DNA of 64,000 bases, from assembly GCF_003944795.1 (NCBI RefSeq), contig NZ_RWBG01000002.1:372001-436000 (forward strand), in the 5' to 3' direction. Both the position numbers and the translations under genes were made by a program. The DNA is from Mangrovimonas spongiae. Its GTDB lineage: Bacteria > Bacteroidota > Bacteroidia > Flavobacteriales > Flavobacteriaceae. The notes below the pieces were generated by a model that was given only the letters and a program-made list of their open reading frames with translations, did not search any database and had not been told where the DNA came from. Shown here one piece after another: positions 56,430 through 64,000 of the stretch. The stretch's first letter is position 1. Each line of letters starts with the position of its first letter.

Positions 56430-57179
56430 TTAAAACGCATTAACAATAGCATAGAAATCTTGTGCTTTTAACGAAGCGCCGCCAATTAATCCGCCATCTA
56501 CATCTGGCTTAGAAAAAATTTCTTTAGCGTTATTAGGCTTCACACTTCCGCCATATAAAATAGATACCGCATTTGCAACCTCTTTACCATAGTTAGTAGC
56601 AAGTGTTTTTCTAATAAAGGCATGCATATCTTGTGCTTGTTGTGGCGTTGCAGTTTCACCAGTACCAATAGCCCAAACTGGTTCGTAGGCTAAAATAATC
56701 TTTTTAAATGCCGAAGCTTCTAAATGGAATAACGCCTTTTTTATTTGAGCTTCTACTACCTTTTCTTCATTCCCAGATTTTCTGTCTTGCAACTCTTCGC
56801 CAAAGCAAAAAATAACTTCCATGTTATTAGCCATGGCAGTGTCTACTTTTTTTGCTAAATCGGCATCGGTTTCGTTAAAATAAGCACGTCTTTCACTATG
56901 GCCTAAAATAACCGTTTTCACACCTATACTTTTTAACATAGACGCACTAATTTCTCCTGTGTAAGCACCATTTTCTGCAAAATGCATATTCTGCGCAACA
57001 ACTTCTATATCATCTTCTCTTGTAGCTTGAAAAGCCGACCAAAGACTAGTAAATGTTGGTGCTATTTTAACTTCAGCATGAGATGTTTTTGTTTGCTTTT
57101 TTAAGTCGTTTATTAACGTTTCGGTTTCTACCAAATCGTTATTCATTTTCCAGTTTCCTGCTACAATTTGTCTTCTCAT
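56430..57179 (-). CDS. tpiA: Triose-phosphate isomerase
   Basis: A 249-residue TIM barrel interconverting glyceraldehyde 3-phosphate and dihydroxyacetone phosphate. N and K of NWKMN, His in LGHSERR and the catalytic Glu in AYEPVWAIGTG are all present, as is the phosphate loop YGGSVKP. Its ATG overlaps the stop of the thioredoxin-like gene by 4 bases (ATGA). Confidence 0.98.
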   Translation of the reverse strand: MRRQIVAGNWKMNNDLVETETLINDLKKQTKTSHAEVKIAPTFTSLWSAFQATREDDIEVVAQNMHFAENGAYTGEISASMLKSIGVKTVILGHSERRAYFNETDADLAKKVDTAMANNMEVIFCFGEELQDRKSGNEEKVVEAQIKKALFHLEASAFKKIILAYEPVWAIGTGETATPQQAQDMHAFIRKTLATNYGKEVANAVSILYGGSVKPNNAKEIFSKPDVDGGLIGGASLKAQDFYAIVNAF

Positions 57180-57670
57180 TTTATTAAAGCGTTTTTAAGG
57201 TTTTTATCTGTTGCTTTTACAGCTTTATACAATTTTATATTTTGATTTTTATCGACCACTAAATATCTAGGAATCCAATCTAAATTTAAGAAATCTCCAA
57301 AATCGCCTTTCCATCCAGATTGCATGTAAAAATGTTGACCTTGAACGTTGTATTTTTTTATACCTCTTTTCCAAGCATCGACACTTTTATCTAGTGAAAG
57401 AAATAAGTAAACAACATCGTTATATTCCTTTTGAAGCTCTTTTAGATTTGGCATACTTTTTATGCAATCGCTACACCAAGATGCCCAAACATCTATTAAA
57501 ATGGTTTTTCCTTCGTATTTATTTAAAATAGATGAAAATGTTAAAGATTCACCTTCTAATGTTACAAAAGTATCGTTAAGTGCTTTCTCTGAAAATTGCT
57601 TTGGTGCTTCTTGCGCCTCGCAATTAAATAATACAACACTGGCTAAAAAGGTAATAAGTAGTTTTTTCAT
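57176..57670 (-). CDS. TlpA/ResA-like thioredoxin-fold protein
   Basis: A 164-residue exported thioredoxin-fold protein. The leader ends VVLFNC, giving a possible lipoprotein cysteine at C17, though the box is weak. The redox motif is W65-C66-S67-D68-C69 (ASWCSDCIKSMP), and the cis-Pro lies in WIPRYLVV. The family reduces or exchanges disulfides in the periplasm. It is in line with the membrane genes upstream (14-base gap) and coupled to tpiA. Confidence 0.9.
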   Translation of the reverse strand: MKKLLITFLASVVLFNCEAQEAPKQFSEKALNDTFVTLEGESLTFSSILNKYEGKTILIDVWASWCSDCIKSMPNLKELQKEYNDVVYLFLSLDKSVDAWKRGIKKYNVQGQHFYMQSGWKGDFGDFLNLDWIPRYLVVDKNQNIKLYKAVKATDKNLKNALIK

Positions 57671-57684
57671 TTTTTAACGTTTAA

Positions 57685-58761
57685 TTATTCAAGTTTTACT
57701 TTTGGATCTAACCACGTGTAAATTATGTCGACAAATATATTAATACTTACAAATACCGTTGCAATTACCAAAACGGCTCCCATAATAACTGGCAAATCTA
57801 ACGTATTTAAAGCATTTACAATTTCTTTTCCTAAGCCATTCCAACCAAAAATATATTCAACAAAAACAGCTCCTGCTAACATAGAGGCAAACCAACCAGA
57901 AATTGCTGTAACTACAGGGTTCATAGCATTTTTAAGCGCATGTTTTCTTATAATTTGATATTCGGACAAGCCTTTTGCCCTTGCCGTTCTAATATAGTCT
58001 TGGTTAAAAACTTCTAATAACGAATTTCGCATTAATTGAATAACTACAGCTAATGGACGAATACCTAAAACTATGGCTGGTAATAGTAAGTTTTTCCATT
58101 GAATATGCATGGCCTCGCCAAAATCGTCTAATTCGTACAAACTCCCAGTCATTTCTAAATTGGTGTATTTATGTAGTACAAATCCAAATAACCAAGCAAA
58201 TAAAATAGCACTAAAAAACGATGGTACACTCATACCAAATGTGCTAAATACTTGTATTACTCTATCTAACCATTGGTCTTTAAATAAAGCTGAAACTATT
58301 CCTAAAACAATACCAAGCACAATAGCAATAATAATTGCCGAAACTGCCAAGACAAAGGTATTTGGCAGAGTTTCTGCTATAACTGAAGTCACTTTTTTTC
58401 CTTGTTTGGTAAACGATTCTCGTAAATAAGGAAACTTTAACGCTAGTGTATTATTCCCTATTGAAAAAAGTGACACAGCACTATATTTTTCTTCAGAAAG
58501 AAATGTATAATCGTTTGTGTTTTTTGAATGAAATGATAATGGTGATAAATCGTTTAAATAATATAAATATTGAGTTGAAATAGGCTTGTCAAAACCATAT
58601 TTTGCTTTAACGGTAGCTAATTGCTTACTGTCTTCATTTTGCCCTAGCATCATTTGTGCTGGGTCTCCTGGCAGTACATTAAACAAAAAGAAGATAACCG
58701 TTACCACACCAAACAATGTTAGTGCAGCATAAAAAGCTTTATTTATAAAATAGTTTAGCAA
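57685..58761 (-). CDS. ABC transporter permease, DppB/OppB type
   Basis: A 358-residue membrane protein with six transmembrane helices. The N-terminus has LFGVVTVIFFLFNVLPGDPA, with the family's GDP motif. The EAA-type coupling loop reads IRTARAKGLSEYQIIRKHALKNA. Dpp/Opp permeases import peptides or nickel in pairs, but no DppC, ATPase or binding protein is encoded next to it. A long insertion of about 60 residues lies after the first helix. It starts 3 bases after the BT_3928 gene ends. Confidence 0.92.
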   Translation of the reverse strand: MLNYFINKAFYAALTLFGVVTVIFFLFNVLPGDPAQMMLGQNEDSKQLATVKAKYGFDKPISTQYLYYLNDLSPLSFHSKNTNDYTFLSEEKYSAVSLFSIGNNTLALKFPYLRESFTKQGKKVTSVIAETLPNTFVLAVSAIIIAIVLGIVLGIVSALFKDQWLDRVIQVFSTFGMSVPSFFSAILFAWLFGFVLHKYTNLEMTGSLYELDDFGEAMHIQWKNLLLPAIVLGIRPLAVVIQLMRNSLLEVFNQDYIRTARAKGLSEYQIIRKHALKNAMNPVVTAISGWFASMLAGAVFVEYIFGWNGLGKEIVNALNTLDLPVIMGAVLVIATVFVSINIFVDIIYTWLDPKVKLE

Positions 58762-58764
58762 ATA

Positions 58765-59859
58765 TTAAAACTCTAAATCGTCTATATCGTTCCAATGAAC
58801 TTTTTGTGTAATGGTTCCTTTTTCAAGAACAACTATACCTGGATTAGCCCTAACAATGGTTTTTAGCACTTTTTCATCACATAAATAAAAATCGAAATCT
58901 AAACTATAATCGGATTTTATTTTTTGCTTAACATCATCTCCAGAGGCCGACAACCCTATTACTGTATAACCATTTTTTTGAGCTTCTTGAGCCATAGCTT
59001 TTACCTTTGCCATGCCTTCTGCTTCAGTTGATTCAAGATTATAACTAACAACCATAACGAGTTTGTCTTTTTCTAAAAACTTATCGGTCATATTTTCCTC
59101 TGTGGTTTCAATAGAAAAATCTAATATTTTAGGTTCGTAACCAGGCTCAATAATTTCGGTTTCATAACTAATTAACTCACCATCTACCGTAGGATAAGAA
59201 CCATCTGTTATAATTTCTTTTTCTTCGCCGTTTACGTTAAATACCCACGTCCATTCCATGACTGGTTTTTTGGCGTCTTCGGGAATACTCATATTCTCTT
59301 TAATGTTGCTTCCTATCTTATAGGCTCTAAAATCTATCGACGGCAAATGCATTAATACATGATACGCAAACCATAAACACGCAATAAATCCTAACAAAGC
59401 AACAATAGTGGTATTAAGCCTGTTAAAAATTGGTTTTATATAACGAACACCAAAAAACAGAACCAAAATTAACACCAGTAAAATAACATCTTTTGTAAAC
59501 GATTCCCATGGGGTTAGTTTTATGGCATCGCCAAAACAACCACAATCTTTTACTTTATCGAAATATGCTGAATAGAAAGTTAAAAAGGTGAAAAACACGA
59601 TCATTCCTAACAAACTCCAAACAGTAAACTTTGGTTTGTAACCTATTAACAAGAAAATGCCTAGAACAACTTCAAACACCACAACTAATACCGAAATAAT
59701 AAGCGCATAAGGCTCTAAAAACGGTAAATTAAGTACATCGTAACTAAAATATTCTTGTAATTTATATGAAAACCCTAATGGATCGTTTAGTTTAATAAAT
59801 CCTGAAAAAATAAATAATGCACCGACTAATATTCGGCATATATTAACAACTATTCTCAT
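58765..59859 (-). CDS. BT_3928 family membrane protein (DoxX-like plus C-terminal domain)
   Basis: A 364-residue protein. Four helices in residues 1-145 form a DoxX/MauE-like unit with ILVGALFIFSGFIKLNDPLG at the start and DCGCFGDAIKLTPW between helices. A further helix at about 150-170 leads to an extracytoplasmic part whose last 120 residues have a thioredoxin-like order without a CxxC (LVMVVSYNLE, PGIVVLEKG). The family is restricted to Bacteroidota and has no established activity. The conserved neighbours DUF1599 and TlpA suggest redox or envelope function. Confidence 0.85.
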   Translation of the reverse strand: MRIVVNICRILVGALFIFSGFIKLNDPLGFSYKLQEYFSYDVLNLPFLEPYALIISVLVVVFEVVLGIFLLIGYKPKFTVWSLLGMIVFFTFLTFYSAYFDKVKDCGCFGDAIKLTPWESFTKDVILLVLILVLFFGVRYIKPIFNRLNTTIVALLGFIACLWFAYHVLMHLPSIDFRAYKIGSNIKENMSIPEDAKKPVMEWTWVFNVNGEEKEIITDGSYPTVDGELISYETEIIEPGYEPKILDFSIETTEENMTDKFLEKDKLVMVVSYNLESTEAEGMAKVKAMAQEAQKNGYTVIGLSASGDDVKQKIKSDYSLDFDFYLCDEKVLKTIVRANPGIVVLEKGTITQKVHWNDIDDLEF

Positions 59860-59952
59860 GTGCTTACTGTTTTGTGACTGTCTTTTTTCTTTTTACTGTA
59901 ATTAATGTTGCGCTAACTAAGGTATGTAAAATATGCATTATACCTTTTCATC

Positions 59953-60492
59953 TTATTTTTCGTTTAAATGAATCATGGCAAAAACAGCATAATTAATCAT
60001 ATCTTGATAATTAGCATCTATTCCTTCGCTAACAAGTGTTTTTCCTGCGTTGTCTTCTATTTGTTTAACGCGTAATAACTTTTGAAGAATTAAATCGGTT
60101 AGGGAACTAACACGCATATCTCGCCAGGCTTCACCATAATCATGGTTTTTATCCATCATGAGTTGCTTAGTTTCGGCTACTTTTTCATCATATAGTTTTG
60201 TGGCTTCTTTAACATCTAAATCGGGTTGTTCTACAACACCTTTATCTAATTGAATTAGTGCCATTGTAGCATAATTAATAATACCGATAAATTCACTTAT
60301 TTCATCTTCATCTACCTTTCTCACATCGTTCTCCTGCAAGCCTCTTATACGCTGGGCTTTTATAAAAATTTGATCGGTTAACGATGGTAATCTTAATATG
60401 CGCCAAGCACTACCATAATCTGACATTTTTTTTACAAAAAGATCGCGACAAACCGCTATAACATCATCGTATTGTTTTGAAGTATTTTGCAT
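59953..60492 (-). CDS. DUF1599 protein with two tandem copies of the domain
   Basis: A 179-residue protein made of two similar halves. DYG at 25-27 and 118-120, SLTD at 37-40 and 130-133, and INYA at 72-75 and 166-169 repeat at an offset of 93-94. The AWR triplet follows DYG in both halves. DUF1599 is a helical domain linked in the literature to nucleotide-modification systems, from memory. No other such gene is near. It may head the minus-strand series to tpiA; a 93-base gap separates it from BT_3928. Confidence 0.88.
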   Translation of the reverse strand: MQNTSKQYDDVIAVCRDLFVKKMSDYGSAWRILRLPSLTDQIFIKAQRIRGLQENDVRKVDEDEISEFIGIINYATMALIQLDKGVVEQPDLDVKEATKLYDEKVAETKQLMMDKNHDYGEAWRDMRVSSLTDLILQKLLRVKQIEDNAGKTLVSEGIDANYQDMINYAVFAMIHLNEK

Positions 60493-60502
60493 TAATACAG
60501 TA

Positions 60503-60510
60503 TAATTTTG
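60503..60510 (+). promoter_or_regulatory. -7 element TAATTTTG towards folP
   Basis: A perfect TAnnTTTG on the plus strand, 72 bases before the folP ATG, giving a leader of about 67 bases that contains the repeats at 60529-60560. No good -33 TTG was seen, so support is moderate. Confidence 0.45.
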
Positions 60511-60528
60511 CGTAAATTTCGCTTAAAT

Positions 60529-60560
60529 AGTTTAAAGTTTCAAGTTTAAAGTATTAAAGT
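60529..60560. repeat. Short direct repeats AGTTTAAAGT upstream of folP
   Basis: AGTTTAAAGT occurs at 60529-60538 and 60543-60552, followed by a partial third copy, TTAAAGT, at 60554-60560. Period 14 bases. It lies in the inferred folP leader. Purpose unknown. Confidence 0.6.
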
Positions 60561-60581
60561 TGCACATCAATTAATAAACCC

Positions 60582-61409
60582 ATGACCATAAACTGCAAAG
60601 GACAACTTATAAACCTTAGTCAGCCCAAAGTAATGGGCATTTTAAACGTTACACCAGATTCGTTTTTTGATGGTGGAAAATACAATGCTCCAGAAAAACT
60701 ACTCGCACAAGCTGAAAAAATGTTAAGTCAAGGCGCTACTTTTATCGATGTTGGCGCATACAGTTCTAGACCAAATGCCAACTTTGTAAGTGAAGATGAA
60801 GAGTTAAAAAGACTTATTCCTATTGTAGAGTTATTACTAAAAGAATTCCCGCACAGCTTACTATCTATCGATACTTTTAGAAGCAAGGTTGCAAAACAAT
60901 GTGTCGACGCTGGAGCGGCTATTATAAATGATATTTCTGCAGGATTTTTAGATAGCGAAATGCTAAAAACAATTGGTAAACTTAACGTTCCATATATTAT
61001 GATGCATATGCGTGGTACGCCACAAACCATGCAACAACTAACCAATTATAACGATTTATTTAAAGACATTGCTTACTATTTTTCTGAACGTATTACTCAA
61101 GCAAAAGCACATGGTATTCATGACATTATTATCGATCCAGGATTTGGGTTTGCAAAAACCATGAAGCAAAACTACGAACTCATGAGTAAGCTAGACCTTT
61201 TTAAAATTATTGATCGCCCTATGTTAATAGGTATCTCTAGAAAATCGATGATTTATAAACTTTTAGAAACCACTCCAGATCAAGCCTTAAACGGCACAAC
61301 CATTTTAAACACCATTGCTCTACAAAAAGGCGCCAATATACTTCGTGTTCACGATGTAAAAGAAGCCATGGAATGTGTTAAATTAATTACAGAAATAACC
61401 CCTAAGTAA
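60582..61409 (+). CDS. folP: Dihydropteroate synthase
   Basis: A 275-residue TIM barrel joining p-aminobenzoate to dihydropterin pyrophosphate for folate. Signatures are MGILNVTPDSFFDGG, DVGAYSSRP, the INDISAG strand, MHMRGTPQTM and the C-terminal IGISRKSMIYKLL. Sulfonamides act at this enzyme. Followed by cdaA after 36 bases, a gene pair frequent in this phylum. Confidence 0.97.
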   Translation: MTINCKGQLINLSQPKVMGILNVTPDSFFDGGKYNAPEKLLAQAEKMLSQGATFIDVGAYSSRPNANFVSEDEELKRLIPIVELLLKEFPHSLLSIDTFRSKVAKQCVDAGAAIINDISAGFLDSEMLKTIGKLNVPYIMMHMRGTPQTMQQLTNYNDLFKDIAYYFSERITQAKAHGIHDIIIDPGFGFAKTMKQNYELMSKLDLFKIIDRPMLIGISRKSMIYKLLETTPDQALNGTTILNTIALQKGANILRVHDVKEAMECVKLITEITPK

Positions 61410-61445
61410 GGTTTAAATTTTTAAATTTACGAAAACAGTTAGCCT

Positions 61446-62231
61446 TTGGAAATTTTTGACGAACTTTTAAAATTCACCATAATAGACATTATTGATGTTA
61501 TTTTAGTAGCCCTTCTACTCTACTACATCTATAAATTGGTTAAAGGTACAGTTGCCATCAATATTTTTATTGGAATTGTAATTATTTACTTCACCTACCT
61601 AATCACTGCTGCCTTACAAATGAAAATGCTAAGCAAAATTTTAGGCGGTTTTATGAGTGTTGGTTTAATTGCTTTAATTGTAGTGTTTCAACCCGAAATA
61701 AGAAAGTTTTTACTCATGGTTGGTTCGACTAACTTTGGTAAAAAGAAAAACTTTTTCAAAGCCTTTAAATTTTTAAAAACCGAAGCTAGTAACACTACAA
61801 ACATCGACGCTATTGTTCTTGCTTGTAATAAAATGGGAAGTACAAAAACAGGCGCTTTAATTGTTTTTGAAAACAATAATAGTTTAGACTTTTTAGTAAA
61901 TACAGGCGACGAAATGAATATAAAAGTAACGCAACCTATTATTGAAAGTATCTTTTTTAAAAATAGTCCGTTACACGATGGTGCCATTATTATTGAAAAC
62001 AATACCGTAAAAGCCACACGAGTTATTTTGCCTGTTAGTAACGATAATTCTATCCCACAGCGTTTTGGATTAAGACACCGAGCTGCTGTTGGTATTACCG
62101 AGAAAACAGATGCGCTTGCACTTGTTGTTAGTGAAGAAACAGGACAAGTTTCCTACTTTAAAGATGGTGAGTTTGTTATGTTTAACGACACGCAAGACCT
62201 TATTGAAATGATAAAAAAAGATTTATCATAA
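61446..62231 (+). CDS. cdaA: Diadenylate cyclase CdaA (c-di-AMP synthase)
   Basis: A 261-residue membrane enzyme that makes c-di-AMP from two ATP. Three transmembrane helices fall at about 12-30, 36-56 and 66-82. The DisA_N domain has DGA at 178-180 (SPLHDGAII) and RHR at 210-212 (GLRHRAAVGI). The start must be TTG 61446: an in-frame stop lies two codons upstream, the next Met is residue 59, and the TTG gives the length and N-terminus expected of CdaA. It ends one base before the stop of the opposite ABC gene. Confidence 0.95.
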   Translation: MEIFDELLKFTIIDIIDVILVALLLYYIYKLVKGTVAINIFIGIVIIYFTYLITAALQMKMLSKILGGFMSVGLIALIVVFQPEIRKFLLMVGSTNFGKKKNFFKAFKFLKTEASNTTNIDAIVLACNKMGSTKTGALIVFENNNSLDFLVNTGDEMNIKVTQPIIESIFFKNSPLHDGAIIIENNTVKATRVILPVSNDNSIPQRFGLRHRAAVGITEKTDALALVVSEETGQVSYFKDGEFVMFNDTQDLIEMIKKDLS

Positions 62232-63995
62232 CTAAGCCGTTTCTTTTTTTAAAAACTGCACCTCGTAAAGGTTTTTATAATAGCCATTTTTCTTTTTTAG
62301 AAGCTCGTAATGCGATCCTTCTTCAACAATTTTACCATCATCCATAACAATAATTTTATCGGCTTTAATTACCGTAGCCAATCTATGAGCAATAACAATA
62401 GAGGTGCGTCCTTTTGTAATTTTATCTGTAGCATTTTGAATTAACTGTTCGGAATACGAATCGACAGACGATGTGGCTTCGTCTAACACTAAAATACTAG
62501 GATTAGTCACATAAGCTCTTAAAAACGAGATTAACTGTCGTTGTCCAGAAGATAGCATGGCGCCTCGTTCTTTTACATTATAATGATAATTATTGGGTAA
62601 ACTCATAATAAACTCATGAATACCAATATCTTTAGCGGCTTGCACGACTTCGGCTTCAGTAATTTCTGGGTGATTTAATGTGATATTACTAAAAATGGTA
62701 TCGGCAAATAAGAACACATCTTGTAAAACAACCGCTATTTGCTGACGTAACGATGACAAGGTTACATCTTTTACGTTTAAATGATCTATAGTTATAACAC
62801 CACTGTCTATCTCATAAAAACGGTTTAATAAATTAATAATAGTCGATTTTCCAGCTCCAGTAGCTCCAACAATAGCAACGGTTTCTCCTGGTTTTACTTT
62901 AAAAGAAATACCTTTTAATACTTCTTCGCCTTCAACATAGCTAAACCTTACTTGATTAAATTGTATGTGACCTCTTAATTGATTTACTTCGGTTGTTCCA
63001 TTATCATCTATTTGCGAGGTTGTATCTAGCACTTTAAACACACGATTTGCAGCAACCATACCCATTTGTAACGTGTTAAACTTATCGGCTATTTGCCTTA
63101 AGGGACGAAATAGCATAGGAATCATCATGATAAAAGCCGTTAAATCGCCTAAAGTTGCTGTTTCTGATAATACAATATTTAAACCGCCGTACCAGGACAC
63201 TAGTCCAATTGTTATAGATGACGACAACTCGGCAATTGGAAAGAAAATAGAATTATACCACACGGTTTTTAACCACGCTTTTTTATGGCGTTCGTTTATG
63301 GCTTTAAATCGTTTATATTCGGTATCTTCTCTAGTAAAAAGTTGCAAGATTTTCATACCAACCAAACGTTCTTGAACAAAAGAGTTTAGATTGGAAATTT
63401 CGGTTCTTACTTCTTCAAAAGCTTTTTTCATATACTTTTGAAAAACGCGTGTTGCATATAATAATACGGGCAACATTAAAAACACAATTAAGCTTAATTC
63501 CCAGTTCATAAAAAGCATAACAGCAGATACAACCAACATGGTTAGTAAATCTCTAAAAATCATAAAGAGACCTTCTCCAAAAACATCGGCAATACGTTCC
63601 ATATCGGTTACAGCACGCGTAATTAACACACCAACCGAAGAATTATCGAAATACTTCATTTTAAACCTAATCATATGGTCAAAAAGCTTGACACGAATAT
63701 CTTTTACCACGGTTTGACCCAGCCATCCAGAGTAGAAAATAAATAATAGCTGGCAAACAACTTCTCCTAACAATAAACCACCCATTATTAAGATGTAGGG
63801 TAAAAATCCTTCAAAGGTTTTTGTTGCGATGTTATTATCTATTGCTTGCTGTAAAATATAAGGTCTTGCAGCTCCAAAAAGCGCTAAAAGTATAACCGCT
63901 AATAAAACGCCTAAAAACACTTTTTGATAGGGTTTTATAAACTTAAATAGTCTTTTAAAAAGCTTTAAATCAAATATTTTGTTTGTTTTAGTCAA
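62232..63995 (-). CDS. ABC exporter with fused ATPase (MsbA/BmrA-like half-transporter)
   Basis: A 587-residue half-transporter. Six transmembrane helices lie in about residues 20-320. The ATPase follows, with Walker A GATGAGKST, the Q-loop, signature LSSGQRQLIS and Walker B ILVLDEATSSVDS, then the H-loop IVIAHRLAT. These proteins export lipids, drugs or peptides as dimers. The 5' end is uncertain: the frame stays open to the window edge, and the only initiator candidate inside is TTG 63995. A few codons may be missing. Confidence 0.92.
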   Translation of the reverse strand: MTKTNKIFDLKLFKRLFKFIKPYQKVFLGVLLAVILLALFGAARPYILQQAIDNNIATKTFEGFLPYILIMGGLLLGEVVCQLLFIFYSGWLGQTVVKDIRVKLFDHMIRFKMKYFDNSSVGVLITRAVTDMERIADVFGEGLFMIFRDLLTMLVVSAVMLFMNWELSLIVFLMLPVLLYATRVFQKYMKKAFEEVRTEISNLNSFVQERLVGMKILQLFTREDTEYKRFKAINERHKKAWLKTVWYNSIFFPIAELSSSITIGLVSWYGGLNIVLSETATLGDLTAFIMMIPMLFRPLRQIADKFNTLQMGMVAANRVFKVLDTTSQIDDNGTTEVNQLRGHIQFNQVRFSYVEGEEVLKGISFKVKPGETVAIVGATGAGKSTIINLLNRFYEIDSGVITIDHLNVKDVTLSSLRQQIAVVLQDVFLFADTIFSNITLNHPEITEAEVVQAAKDIGIHEFIMSLPNNYHYNVKERGAMLSSGQRQLISFLRAYVTNPSILVLDEATSSVDSYSEQLIQNATDKITKGRTSIVIAHRLATVIKADKIIVMDDGKIVEEGSHYELLKKKNGYYKNLYEVQFLKKETA

Positions 63996-64000
63996 GTTTT

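Overview
The window is an ordinary stretch of chromosome from a member of the Flavobacteriaceae (Bacteroidota). The evidence is the low G+C, flavobacterial gene orders (rpmB-rpmG-DUF4295-ftsY, pyrG-yidC, prmA-clpS), a type IX secretion (T9SS) C-terminal sorting domain, a TonB-dependent receptor with a carboxypeptidase-like plug region, bacillithiol synthesis (BshC), Bacteroidota-restricted families (BT_3928, DUF4295, DUF2795) and the Bacteroidota promoter signature TTG-N19-21-TAnnTTTG in front of many genes, with no Shine-Dalgarno sites. I do not name a genus. I see no insertion sequence, prophage, CRISPR array or recognisable defence island.

Layout. 1-4.3 kb: the end of a cobalamin adenosyltransferase, a DUF2795 protein and secA. 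4.3-7.7 kb (minus): an ECF sigma factor, a membrane anti-sigma factor, a secreted protein with a long charged helix, and a stand-alone M23 metallopeptidase-like protein. 7.8-9.5 kb: a DUF2911 protein and the GTPase MeaB, which with the adenosyltransferase points to B12-dependent methylmalonyl-CoA metabolism. 9.5-15.9 kb (minus): epimerase, PAP2 phosphatase, MATE exporter, nitronate monooxygenase, mnmA and a MORN-like protein. 15.9-27.4 kb (minus): yidC, pyrG, a guaA-led five-gene operon, a PLP decarboxylase and bshC. 27.6-40.9 kb: a surface protein, katG, rimO, ftsY, the ribosomal protein set, an exonuclease-FAH-Hpt-cinA operon, a 2-oxoacid dehydrogenase E2, a glycosyltransferase and recR. 40.9-53.1 kb: a symporter, a TonB receptor, a FabH-like synthase, htpG, a transglutaminase and a secreted endonuclease. 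53.1-55.1 kb: a gene-poor stretch with a 50-residue protein, tRNA-Arg(ACG), clpS and prmA. 55.2-64 kb: a porin, tpiA with redox and membrane neighbours, DUF1599, folP, cdaA and an ABC exporter.

How it works together. Most genes are housekeeping: translation and RNA modification, protein export and membrane insertion, nucleotide synthesis, folate, c-di-AMP, bacillithiol and peroxide defence. The more distinctive content is (i) the four-gene ECF sigma locus, whose secreted product carries a duplicated 39-residue aromatic/charged helix unit, (ii) many near-leaderless promoters in which the TTG of the -7 box imitates a start codon, (iii) a tRNA-Arg in which the usual G19-C56 tertiary pair appears as A19-U56, and (iv) several poorly described small or composite proteins. 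I corrected six start sites on promoter evidence and added two short genes, of 50 and 51 residues. A 16-codon reading frame is listed only as a weak candidate.
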